Shown: one piece after another, positions 1 through 13,300 of the stretch
How the letters are laid out: the number at the start of each line of letters is the position of its first letter
Position numbering within the stretch: the stretch's first letter is position 1
Assembly (NCBI GenBank): GCA_002633005.1
Contig: NMRA01000388.1
Location: 248,001 to 312,000 of the forward strand
Direction: 5' to 3'
Length of the DNA: 64,000 nt
DNA from: Phoronis australis
Taxonomy: Eukaryota > Phoronida > Phoronidae
Made by a program: the position numbers and the translations under genes
Notes under the pieces: model-generated
Told to the model about the DNA's origin: nothing
Databases searched by the model: none
The model's input: only the letters and a program-made list of their open reading frames with translations

Positions 1-1263
1 CTCAGATTTTGCACAAAGTCTATGAAACTTGGAATAGGGTCAAATTTTCATTTCAACTATTCCTTCGCCCTATAGTGACCTCTGTAGGCAAATATGTGAC
101 CAGTGACTGTCATTATTCCAACAAAAAAGTTTGGTCAAGTTCAGGATATGCTACATAAAAGCTCAACACAGTCCAACAGTCCATTTCAGAGACTGCTGGT
201 CAGGATGGAAACACACATGGCACACAGTACTGTTTGTCTGGGAATGATGTCACGGGTCAAGTCAAGGACAATAAATTGACCGAAAATGTATATGCTCCTG
301 GCACCGTTATTAATTCTCACAAATTACCAGATGAGTACACTGTCCAACGTAATGAACTTTGAAGTCATAAATTTAAAGTAAAGCCATTTTAATTGGCGTC
401 GCTCGTTTTTTTATGAAAAGAAAATCAACGAAGACGTATTGAAATTCTTTTACCTCGCATCTTGCATCCTAAGTTGGTGAGATTTTATTGTTTATTACTC
501 ATAACAAAATTTAGTTGTAAATTATGATTGAATTTTGGCAGCCCGGTAGTACATCTCTAATAAAATGAACAATTTGGACACTTTTTTCAAAACTGAAGAA
601 CGTTTAGCACGCACGATACAGTCTATCAATATTACAACCAGGCCTTTATCCAGGATTTCGAAAATAGGGTGTCTAAAATGGGGTTCCCAATATTCCNTTT
701 TTACATCTAAGTTTACAAACCAGCCTTCTGTAGTGAGCATTTTTAATAAAAAATTGGTGTAGACCAAGACTTTTACAATGCTATCAACCAAGTGTGAGCA
801 TAGCAACATTGTATATACTTTGTATATACATTGTATATTTCTTCCTGCTTTGAAAAAAGAGCCCCCACTGAGCCTTTAGAGGTTTCCTAGTAATCATTAT
901 AATGTGTGTGTCCAAACTTGAAAGGTTCCAATTGACAGTGGGCGTCCAAATGATACATTGGGCCTCCTTGTCAGAGCTCCGTATTAGTGCTAGGGCATCC
1001 AAATGGACATACGCTGCATAAAGGCCTGATTATAACAAGGACTTAGTATATGTCACACCTTCAGTTCCAAATGTGAAAAGAAATCAAGTGCCAAGGTATC
1101 ATAACTTCATATCGTCGTCAGAAATCCAAGGACACTCACCTGGCAAAATGTAGGTCAGAGTGATATCAACGACACCCAAAAACATGAAGTCATTTGTATG
1201 TCACACCTGATACAGTTCAACTATTGATAGTCAGTAGTTAGTGAATGAACAGCAGATGCTCAC
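1..1263 (-). other. intron or unfinished 3' part, no firm exon
   Basis: Downstream of exon 49 I expected the final G8 strand (G-V-x-x-x-L-x-L-H-G). The only candidate is at 1140-1188, with a good donor but no acceptor. One N at 697. No other gene seen on either strand. Confidence 0.6.
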
Positions 1264-1393
1264 CAATCAAGTTTGAGCCAAGAGGAGGTCCCCTGTAAGC
1301 TGGGTCACTCCGCTTTCGTCGGTTTGACTTGACTACGTTCAGAGTCTGCTCAAGTGGAGTGTCATAGTCCTGGCCATTGGTCGTTATGTCAAC
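1264..1393 (-). CDS. PKHD1L1: exon 49: second G8 domain, later part; last exon found
   Basis: Residues 3089-3131: VDITTNGQDYDTPLEQTLNV, then SNRRKRSDPAYRG and PPLGSNLIG. The P-L-G-S-N-x-I-G block precedes the closing G8 strand. It contains an RRKR site. Donor ATTG|GTGAGC, phase 1 out; the next exon was not securely found. Confidence 0.87.
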
Positions 1394-4300
1394 CTGAAAT
1401 AATTGACTCATACTTGCATGATCGCGCCATCAAAAATGACGTTTCAATTCAACCAGATTGATTACAAAACATTGGTTTACTGTATTCAATTTTTATAATT
1501 CCCCTGCTTAGTGCTTTAAAGGAGAACTTGAGAGTAAATTGTAGGCCAGGGGTGGATGAAGACTACAGGAACATGATTGTCTTCTACATTGTAAATAGAA
1601 GTGAATCTTTAACCACTTTTCTTGTCATAACCCAGACTAAAATGTCTAGGTTCAGTGCCTACCATTCCCCCAAATGCACCATGTGACTCTCAATAACCAT
1701 TTTTGGTCTCTTTGGACTAGCGTAGTCTTAAGCTCATTACCACCGGCCGGTCCAGAAGGTCCAGCAACCGCAAGACCAATATTTTCCATAAAGTATGCCA
1801 AAAAGGTTATTTCGAGGCCTTTAGAATGTACCAAGAGAGAGACTTGACTTCTCAAAATTTTCTGGGGGAGAATTCTCAGACCCCTCATATCAAAAACTTG
1901 GTGGTGTAACCCATCACCATGAAAAACAGGTGTTTAAAACTATTATAAAAGATGCAATGTGCACTGTCTACTTTGAAACCATTTTGATCGTGTCACTGAT
2001 TAAGTTAATTCGTTTCGTAATTTTTGTTTGTTTTTGTAGAAATGGGTTACTAATGAGACAAAGAATTTTGACAATCTGACCAATGATAACCCACATTACT
2101 CTTGAACTTTGACTGCCTGACCAATGAGAACCCACCTTATTCTTGACCTGACCAATGTGAAACCAAGTTATTCTTTAATTTTGAATACCTCACTAATGAG
2201 AAAAACAACTTAGTTTATACTTCAACTTTGTCTCCCAGACCAATAAGATTCCACCATCACCTTATTTTTGAACCTATTGTCTTGCCAGCCAGCCACCATG
2301 CGTCCCAGCAGCAGAATATTTTCAGCCTGTAGTGTGTGGTCACCAGAGTCATCCATTTCCAGCGTGCCTTCAATTCTCAGCATCTTCATCTTGGGCAAGT
2401 TGTCAGCAGGATATTTAACAATCCATTTGCCTGGAGGTAATTATCGAAAATTAAAGCCAAGTAATAACCAATTGCCATAATTGGAAATAATAAATAAGTA
2501 ATGCCTTCCTGATTCATTTTTGATACTGCTTCCTTCTAAATTGAAGATTAGCTTTGAATTACCAAATCCACATTAATGCTCAAATTGGAGATCTGTAGCA
2601 CTGCAATTTAGGGAAAACACATGATTGTATAGTAAAAGCCAAAAATGTTTAAGATAGAAAGAATTTGTTGGCAAAGATGAATCAGCAGCTAGACAGCAAA
2701 GAAGAAACAGGACGGTGGAATACTAGAGCAATTGAAAGTTTTTGAAATTAAAAAAACACACGAACTCTATCAACTACCTTAAACCGTTTTACTGCTGCAA
2801 TGAATAGAAAGCGAAAAATTAGCTAAAGGCACGTCAGAGCTTCACTGGCATCTGACAAGGGCTAATTAAGTGCCCTGAGTTACAAAATGTGAATTGAAAA
2901 AGTTGATATTTTTCACCATTTCCTAAATGAATGTAATATTGTCTAATACACATGAAGACAAATCTACAAAAAAAGAAATCAATATAATAATATTATTGAA
3001 GAACAATGAAAACAACTGTACTTTTAATAAAACTTTCATAGAATGCTCAAACTATTCCACAAGGACTTCCACTTACCTTTAGGTATCAACAGATCTTCGC
3101 CATCCCTGAATGGTCCGTCTGTTTTCACAAAGTCGGCAAAATCGATGGCATTGGCAGGTCGTTCGCGACTTGGCGGCAAGGTGTTTGGATCGGGAGGTGG
3201 TAAGCACTTTGGATAATAACAACGGAATGCCGAGAACTTTATGTCAATGTCAATGGGCTCCACACCACTTTGTCCCTCGGGCTGCTTGCCGGAGACTATG
3301 TTGAAACAAAGCAAAGTTGTTAACGTACAAGGCTGCAGTATGAAGTTCATAAAATTAAAACAAAAGACAATCTTTTCGTATAATCCAAATGACTGCCTGT
3401 GTAAAATGAACTACTTCCAAATATAAAACATGTTCTTTAGACTGTTTCAATGGAGTTTGGGCAGACGTTTTGTCTCATTATAGGTAACTTGGGTTGTTTG
3501 TAACCTCAAAAGGTCCATGGTACAAGGCTGCTAAAATGGTGTCAAGTTAATAAGTCTGCTTTGACAATTTGAAAATAAAATTAAAGTCAGTGTTGATGTC
3601 GTGATTTATCTCCGTCCACAGCTTCTTGTCTGTTCGACAAAACGGTTAATCCCTGTTTGAGCTATGGTACAGAAATACGTGGTTTCAAGGAATATGAGCA
3701 GTAAGCAAAAATGTACATAAATTAATGTAAATGTATTATTTAATTTGGTGGATCAGTTCATGTTTCAACTCCGCAGTTATGGGGGAATGTGGCAGGTACT
3801 CCTTGCACACTGAATATTTTGCATCCTGAACAAAATACTGGTAAAAGATATTGGTGATGCCCATAGAGTAACCGTGGTTTAAGGCTTAAACACAATAAGC
3901 ATTGGCTAAAACGCATGTTGATATGCTGGTAATTTTTTTAATGTTTCGCTTCCGAAATTAAGTGACATGTAAAAAGACAATCATTATGATATTTGCCCCA
4001 TAGAAATTTGATAAAACTTAACCAAAATAGATGTGTAAGGCTTTGACTCCCTTGTATATGGTTTTCACAACACCTTCAACGGTGGTGACTGTCCTGTGTG
4101 CCCTGATGACGGACAAAAGACCATGTGAACGCTTAACAATGGTTTAGATTGACGAGTGGATCTAGCATTGATATTAAAGAAACAGTTGTGGCCTAGATTT
4201 GTAACCAAACGCCAAGGTGTGTAATGAATGCGCAGTTGCTCCATGCGTTAAATCTGGTCAAAAGGTTTAAAATTTGCAGTTAAAACATTAAGGTAGGTGC

Positions 4301-7300
4301 ACTATATCTCTAAAAAATTTGGTGATCTACTTACGGATGTAACAGAACTTGCGTGTCTCAGGATTGTACGTCCAGTCACCATTTTTATTTTTGTCAAACG
4401 TCAACGGTGCAGTGCTCATGTCTGTTGCTTTAGTCTGACCTTTCAGAATGAAGACACGATCAGGAGTCAACGCCATCGTGTGGCAGAGAATTACCCATTC
4501 AGAAGCCTGGAAGTAAGCATAAAACCAGCTTCACCTTTAGGTGATCAGACAATTTTATAATACATTTAGCGAGAACCAAAACAAATTTTGTTGCACACTG
4601 AAATAAAACATAACTGTATGACTGCTGAAAAACAAAAGCCTAATCCTAAGGTCAAGATTAAATAACAGCAACATTATGTAATAAATTTTGATGACTAAAA
4701 AATTTCATTTTTTTGCATTAATTTTGTATCATGAAGTAACAATTCTATCACATAAATTCATAAACACCAATTAAGAAACTCAAACTGTGTGCATATAAAG
4801 TGAAATTCTGTTCATTACTGTAGATCTTTTAGTGGCAGTACGAATGAGAGGAAACCGGTATGTTCACATACACGTGGGTGTGTGAAAGTTCTTGTGAAAC
4901 ATCTCACTAAAGAGGGCACTGTGCCTGACATAGCCAGACCTCTACAAGATATCACTTACACCCACGCATAACTACTCTTATGCTGTGCACGTACCCCACG
5001 TACACATGGTGCACATGTTCTCCTAACCCAAATGCTGCCTGACTTACCGCGACTCGGGTAACACGAGCTTCGTAGCTGATGTTGAATGGCTTACAGTTCT
5101 CAAAAGTTAACAAATTCTCTTCCTTCATTACGACGTCCATCATCCAGCCTTCCTTATGCGTGAGTCTCTTCACCAGCCACATAGCTGAGTTGTTACCATA
5201 CTTATTGGACGTCACCAGATTCTTGTAGTTGCATTCGTCTGGCTCCATTTTGTTGGCGGCGAAACGCGACACGCTCACCGATGGCTCGCACAAGCACATC
5301 TTGACATCAGTACTGTACTCAGGTACTTCTTTGCACTTGTCCATTGGCAACGTGTTCATGCAGGGAAGAATTCTGGAACCAGGCGTCGACAACTTGTGGA
5401 GGGAACCATCTTGGTCGTTGAGCACTGTCTCGTGATCCCAGTTACATACGGCCCGCTTATCGGAAGAAATAAATTTGGAATTCTTGAAGAATGCATCAAA
5501 ACCACCACATTTAAAGCCGCACGTACCATCGATCCGGGTGGCGGCTATGACAGCGGTGTTGTTTTCGTTATAGTTGACAAACACGTTGCTATCCAAATAC
5601 TGACCGTCTGACCATGGAAGGACCACAGCATTCTCATCCTTTGAATTACGTTCCTTGTTGAATTCGCAGGCAGCAAAAGTCGTGTTGACGATCAAAACCT
5701 TGGCTGTCCGCTTTACAACCAGCTTTCCTTCAATGCCCGCTCGGGAATTACAGTAGTGGAGACCATTGGCAAATGTCATCGCGCCAGCGTTAACATATTC
5801 AGCACCCTTTTCACAGTGCCATGTGGTGAGGGTGTTAAACAAAGCAGGGACATGAACATTTGTGGAGCATTTTCCATCCTTCATCGGGTAGTAGTCCTGG
5901 AATATCCACACACCGAACCACCCTTGCGAGTGAACTGTGTTGTCATGGAAAGCCCCTAAGGGAACACAGCGAGGGAAAATGTTAGGGTCAAATGATGGTC
6001 CATCGGGGTGAGTGTGCATACGATACCAGAAGCCAAAGTGTGTGCCACCTGCCGCATGGTTGAATCGAATTGTGTTGTTGGGGTTCGTTATCCAATAAGC
6101 CGCTGGTGTAATATCGTCATTGAGTAAACTCGAACTGGCCTTTACGAAAACGGCAAGATTATACTGAAAGGTGTTGCCAGTTTCGATGCCATCCTCCAGG
6201 AACAGAGCTCCGCCCATCACATTGTAGACGACATTATGTTCAACCATGAGGTTGTGTGTGCCATGCACATTCACTGCACGGTTGAATGTACGGTGAATGC
6301 CACAACCTTTGACGTACGATGCTGGTTTACCATCAGGCTTCAGCACGTTGCCCACCAGATGGAAGTGGACAGGATAGCGACCCAGGCGGAAGGCTTGACC
6401 CACGTAGGTCAGTTCAATGTAGCTGATGCGAGCTGAAATCATACTCAATACCATTCACATCTTACATAACACAGAATGGTACACCACCAAAGCCAAGATT
6501 TTTCCCCAGGACAAATCACCACGCACAGTGGATAAAAGCAATCTGTATCAGAGCAGACTTAGCAAGAACTCAACTTATTCTTGATATCTGGTTAGAATAG
6601 AATTGCTGGCAACATTGGAATGTGACATAGAAGATCATAACTTTTAGTTGATCTGCAGGTAATATTTATGGCTGGAAATTTGTATCTTTTAGGTAGATTT
6701 TGGCTATGAATTTATAGTAAGCATGCGTTCAAACAATTGTGATGGTTAGATAAAAAAGTTACCGATTTAGTGGTACTGTATTTATTTAATGCTTTGCATG
6801 GAATACCCAGAACATGACAAGGTAGGGGACTACACACAATACTATGTACAAAACCTAGGTACCGAGGCTTAAGAGTATTGAAGTCATTGAAATGATGATG
6901 TGAAAAATTTTATCAAATTAAACGCTTTATCTAATTTGCTTTCACATGAATAATGCACGGTGGCTCTGTTGTCCATGTAAGAATAAAACCAGCACATAGT
7001 TTGAAGAACATGCTGGCGTATGAAAATGTCAAAATTTTAAATACACTTTCAGCAAAAGAATACCAGAAGAATTTTTGAACACTTGTGTAAATGGTCAACG
7101 TGATTATCATCAAACACAAAAAATAAAATTAATATCCTTATAACAGGTGCTACAGAAGCAAAACAAAGTCTCTTATCACTAATAACAGAAAGGTTTAAAA
7201 TTCGCATTGTCAATAACTTTCAAGTATAAAAAAAATATTACATTAATTTCTATGTTACGAAACAGTAAAGCCAAAAATAATTCAAACCAGAGAAAAATCC

Positions 7301-10300
7301 ACACTTACCAACAGCAGTATTCTTATTGGGAGCAGCTGGGTGAACCATAATGTGACCGCCAAATTCATCACTCCCCATTTCGGCACCAAATCGGCCTTGG
7401 AAACAGGTTTGTGTCACAAATTCACCTGGAAAATTGTACGTCACCTGTTGAGCCATATTCGAAAGCCACTGACTGACTATACAATGTAAGAATCTAATAA
7501 CAATCAAAGTGTATTATTTTTCACAAAATCTTCATTATCCCACGGCACTCTGTATTCCCTTAGTTACCCATCTGCAACGGTTAATTCTAAGCCACTATGC
7601 AGACTAGTCACACGTTCAAAGCTAAAAATGACTTAACTCAGAAATTTGGTCTTATGTTCTACACATAACAGTTTTGACAATTGAAAATACTTAAATCTTG
7701 CTTCGTCAACGGTCCAAAGCCCTTGATAATATACGCATAAGTGATAATAGTTATTGTGACTGATAATTTCTCTAAATTAAATATTTTTACACTCTTGAAG
7801 GCCGTGAAGACACATTCACAGATTGCCCTACTTACCTGTATTAAAACCGTCTGGGCACGCCTCTATCTTGTCGTTCCACTCCGCATGCTCGCTGCCGCGT
7901 ACCTTGACATTGTGAGTCAGCAGTCCAACCTCTCCACGTAGTTCTAAGGTGCGATCGCCAAAGGTACGAGTCTCACCCAAGTGGGTGTGGTCCAAGTTCT
8001 TATCAAGAGTCAGAGTTTTCCCATCGCCAGACACAGCGGTGATAGTTCTGACTTCATTTTCCGACTGCGTGTGTCTGTGACCAGTTGTCGGTAGAACGAT
8101 CATGTCACCAACCTAAGTATAGCCATATCACCGATTATCTTAAGCACCAGTGATTTGCCCAATGAATGTGCTAACATATCAAGACTCTTCTTAATATTAG
8201 AACTTGCATACACTGAGAGCAGAATGCAAGAGTCAGTGTGGGGTAGCGGTGTGGTGTGGCTATCTGAATGCACGCACTTCTACAAGTAGGACAGCTATTA
8301 CTCCAAAACATCCAAAGTCACCCAAAAATATTTAAACTGGTACTGTGTGAAATGATGACGTCATTCACAACTCGCAATCAAAATCATTCGCCAACAGTTT
8401 TCCTAATGTTCTGAGCTGGTGGTCTGCATATTAAAGCAAAACAACACAGGGAGAGGAAGATGCACAAAATGATCATTTTCTTGGCACTCATGTGAATGCA
8501 GAAATTGATATCATTCGGGTACCTACTACAGTGTCAATGACACTTGCAATGTTACAAAAAGCACTGTTGTGCAGTCACAGTAGTTCCATCAAACAGGCCC
8601 TACCTTCCAGGTGACAGCAGTCTTTAAGGTGATCGTATTGGTGCCAGCTGAGGCCGTGGCTGCAAGGAGTACCCACGTCTTGGCCACTGGTTTACCTGGG
8701 TGACAAGAAAAAGGTCACAAGTCTGGCAGGAGCCAGCAAAAGTAAAATAGGGATCAATGCATGGCAAACATGAAAGGGGTCAAACATTGATAAGTCAAGG
8801 TCAAACTGAATGCCAACAGGGCTGCATTCCGTAGGACTTATCCTGCAAATTTGAAGTGACCATGCAGGTCTCCACAAGGTAACACCATGCATCACAAGCA
8901 AAGCATGTAATGGTACTATCACAATAAATAGTTTTCACATATTTCATGCTAAGAACAGGCCCGAATAATGTAGAATTGCTGAACCTCTAGAGATGAACAA
9001 TTGCCTTTGTCCATAAGCAGCAACCTGTTTCCAATTAGAAAGAAATTACAGCAAAATACTGGAGTACATAACATTCAGTCAATGCCCTAGAGTGTTAAAC
9101 AGTAAACCACAAAAGTGAATCTGCAAAGATATTCCTCTTCAACATTCCACAAATTCAAGCACATGATTAGATTAAATCAGGAACATAACATGAACAATGC
9201 TAGCATTCAAGTTCAGATGAGTTTTCTGCCAACCCTTTGTATGGCTGTTGTCACATACCATGGAGATCCAGAGTCCCATTTCGCACACCAAGATTTTTAG
9301 TGCCATACACAGGAATCTCCTTAGTTCTCTGATGCCCGTGAAGCATGATTTCGGCATTTCCTTCGTAAGGTACATCTTCAGTGCCAATCTGCAATATATA
9401 ATCAATTATCCACCATCAAGTTTCACATTTCCAAGAAGTGATGGGTAAACGCAAACTGGCTACAGGACTGCATTCTGTACTGACTTGCAAGAATCTTGTG
9501 AATCAAAGATTCAACAAGTTTTTGTACACAAAACATCTAGTTTTTTTGACAAGGATCTGCTTCAAATCTGGCTAAATCTCAACCACCTCTCCACAGGTGT
9601 TTCTCCGTCCACAATGTCGAAGTTGCGACAACTTACTGTAAAAATCCATCATGTAGATAATTTGCGGCTACGCTCAGTATTGTCAAAGCTAATTCCAACA
9701 AAAGTTCGACAGCGAGTTTTATCTTTCTAATTCATCCTAGTTTGTGAAAGTCTTGCATGTGATTAATTGTGCATGGAAAAGGTCAAAGATTAATGAAGAA
9801 AACTTAATACAGCTAGAACATGTAATAACTAATACATAGATTTGGATGTTGCTTCTGTACAAGTAGTGGTTTTAGTTGCGTCTTGTGCCTGCTAGAACAC
9901 ATAGGTCAAGTCATCACCTCTAGTATTATGTCAAAGGTTAAGTATCAGATTTTTGTGCCACTGAAACACTATATGACTTCACCGGCAGGTTTAATAGGTG
10001 AAACTCTGTGTGTGTGCAACACCTGTGACAAGTTGTGAAATGTACAAAAACCCCACGTCTTACTAACCTGTAGCAGGCCCCCTTTGTTGATCAGTATGTT
10101 GATTGCATTCAGTTTGGGGCCTTGTTTATCGACACCGGGGTCTTCAAATATCAGAGCACCTGCAAGCACCAAACGACAGTGACGCATAAAATGTGATCAA
10201 ACAGCAATCCAAAACCAGGAGTAGATATTAACACATAGCAAGTTCTGATATTAACTACATGGTGCACCTCTCTCTATTCTTTCCGCCTTGTTAAGATCAG

Positions 10301-13300
10301 AACCAAATGATAAAGAAAAGTCATCTTCATGTAGAACTGTAAAGAAACTCTGCCAAGCACTTTGAAAATAATGCTTTATCAAACGGGGGACGTCAAGACA
10401 AGTGTCAGCCACATGCTTTATCCACAAGGCGACTGTTATGACCAAATGACTGATTGACCCCTTCCCCATAAGATCAAAATTTTTTCCAACTACGGAAGGA
10501 AAACTGTACTGTGCTTCACCTTCAATGACCAGGACCTTCAATATGGGTGTTTCAGTTGCATTGTCCAGCATGACCACTTGACCAGATGGAATGACCACGA
10601 TATCATCCTTCGAAGGCAAAGGTACCTTAGCCCCACCCCACGTGAAGGGCGAGCTCCAGCGGTCAATGTAGAAGTACTCAGCAGCAGGACCCTGAAATAA
10701 TAATAATAATAATAATACAGTCTATAAAACACAACAAAATAAGTTTCAAAAGGAAAATTGAATGATTTAATGTAATGGATTCTGGGGAGAGCAAGCAATC
10801 AATCGTATATTGTCTTCAATAATTTAAAGATAAAAGCTTCTGTTCACGTTGGAATCTTTTTCATTGACTGTGAGGTTGCAATTTATCAAAAACTGATTAC
10901 AAGATAATTACTAACCAAATTGTAGTGCAATTGTGCATCTTATCAGGTGTACTAAGTTCTCTATACAGCCAGTCAAGTAAACATTTGTTTCATATCACCT
11001 TTAAGTCAGAAAATCTTAATGTATAGCAATTTTTAAAGACATACCTCGCAAGATTTTCCAGAAGCAGTGTTCTCAACAACAACGAAAGTTCGGAAGCCGC
11101 TGGCAGATGGCGTTCTCTTTTCCGTCGTGCAAATGATTTTCTTATCGGTAGCAGAAGACACAATACATGGAGATCCTCCAATGTCGATGACATTGTTTGC
11201 TTTAGTTAAACTAAAAATAGACAGAAGAAAACACATGATGACAGAGCAGTTGCCACACTTGCAGAATCGTTCTTTCAGCCATTTTGGAAATAATTTATTT
11301 GCAGCATTACTCTACACAACTGTCATGCGCGTAAATGCTAATATTCTGACCTACTTTGTACAAGCACCACGAGTGGATTGAAGCCACAAGAAGGAGCAAA
11401 AGTTACACTCATTGTATGGGTGTAGAGAGTAAACAAAGAATCACGTGCCACGTTAATCCTGCCTTATACCTGAACCCTGATCCCGTGATGGTGACCACTG
11501 TTCCACCGGCTGTGCCTCCCATGGAAGGTTCCACTTTAGTCACCAGGGGGGTGGCACTGGAAGTGTACTTGTACTTGGTTGAACTAGTCACTGATTTGCC
11601 GTCAACAGTGATGACAACGTCACAGTCTACAGTGCTGGTACCATCTGAGCAAGAGATCAACAAATTCTGTTCATGATTTCGGCAAAGCGAAGAGACATGA
11701 AGGTTGCAACAACAGTATTAAATTTAATGGATTAATTATGAAAACTTATTAGAAAGAATTTGGCACAAAGAAGTTAATCCAAATGGAAAAGAGAAAAGTT
11801 GGGAGAACAGACAGATTGGAAAAAAGAACTGTTCAATACCTGGATTAATGCTAATTAAATATGGTCTTAGTACTGGGGCAAAAGTCAAAAGTTTTTTTTT
11901 CTTCATAACTGATACACATACAAAATGACATAAAACTGATGTAGTCTGTTTTCTTTATAGTCATGGAGACACAGGCCTTCTTGAGTTAAATGAACATCTA
12001 ATTTCAGTCATTTATATAATCATCATTAAGGGGCACTGCCCAAGCAGGATTCATCCGAACAAGTTCTCTCATGATCTTAAATAACACATTTCAGCCTTCT
12101 GTTCGGACAGCAGCAATAAACACTCAGAATTAGAAACTGCTAAAGAATAAAAAATTGACCATCAAATCTTAAGAACAGAGTCTCACACCACGTAATAGTA
12201 CTCACTTGAAGCAGCTGTCAGACACTTGATTTGAGATGGTGTCACAGCCATAATCTTGCACTCTTCTTCACAGATGGTAACATTTGTCTGATTCACCACG
12301 AAACCAGATCCAGCGATGGTTAAAGTGTTCCCACCACACTGACTTCCTGTAATGAGCAAGAAAAGAACGCTTGTCAAGAAAATTACAACCAGGGACAGAA
12401 ATGAAACTCTTTTTGTAGTCACTGTGTTTTTAATGTATTTCACGAATTTATCTCAAACTCTCCCTCACCAAGTTACAATACAGAACAAGATTCTTTGCTT
12501 GTAAGGTATCATCACTCAAGTGAGAATATTGATAATAAAAGACCTTTTATGTATTCGTGTCTTTCAGCATTCATTTAAAGAAAGTGAAGCCCAGTGCAAT
12601 TCAACTGAAACTCAAAAAATTAATTGAAATCCTATTAATAATCAATATCCTATCCTGCTTATTTCAAAGGAACAATGTGATGACGTAGCATTATTTCGGA
12701 ATAAATGTTGACTACAGTTGTACAACTTTGATAAAATTTGTTTTATGCTTTCACATTAACATGAAATTGAAACTGGCATCATTAAGGACTGAAGTCATGC
12801 ACTAAGTACTTGACAATCAATCTTCCAAAGACCCCAGTTTCATTGTTACTACGCAGGGAAGTTTAACCTGTTAGCTTAAATCCAGCCGTGTCTGATTATC
12901 ATTCGAAAGCAAACGGCCATTTTGCATAACTATTTCATTGTAATTACATAGCTATAAACCAGAGCACTGACTTCCCTTGTTTATGCAATGTAAATCTAAC
13001 TCGTAACAAGGTTGATGATCTACAACTTTGAGCATAGGTGTTGTAGAAAGGAAAGTTTCTACCAAAACAGAGCAAAGTAATAACAGTTTTTTGGGCCAAT
13101 TACTTAACACCCCAATCGGTAATTTTAGAGGACATTCACATGAAATTGTCCTGAGTTCAGCTTACGGGGTTAGGATGAAAAAAACAAAAAGTAACATAAA
13201 GTACCTGTGTTGGGTGTGATGGATGAAGCAGTGAGAACATAACTGAACTGTACAGGTGAGGAGGCCTTCGCATAACCCTTGTTGTCAACGTACACCTGGA

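Larger units (their letters stand above)
1394..11044 (-). other. introns between exons 38' and 49
   Basis: Non-coding stretches of about 350-1,100 bases between the exons listed separately (for example 6433-7308, 2431-3076 and 3296-4334). A run of partial repeats (ccaatgagaacccacctta-like units) lies at about 2050-2250. No second gene or known mobile element recognised. Confidence 0.6.

Noticed and set aside
2297-2430. Shorter version of exon 48 ending at ATG|GTGGCT
   Set aside because: In phase, but a poorer donor, and it drops the AGWQDNRF strand that the G8 fold needs; the donor at 2260 is better on both counts.
4952-6454. 500-codon open frame taken whole as one protein
   Set aside because: Only 5048-6432 is exon; a strong AG and GT-AAGT flank it, and the ends (start Met and last 30 codons) are intron read-through.
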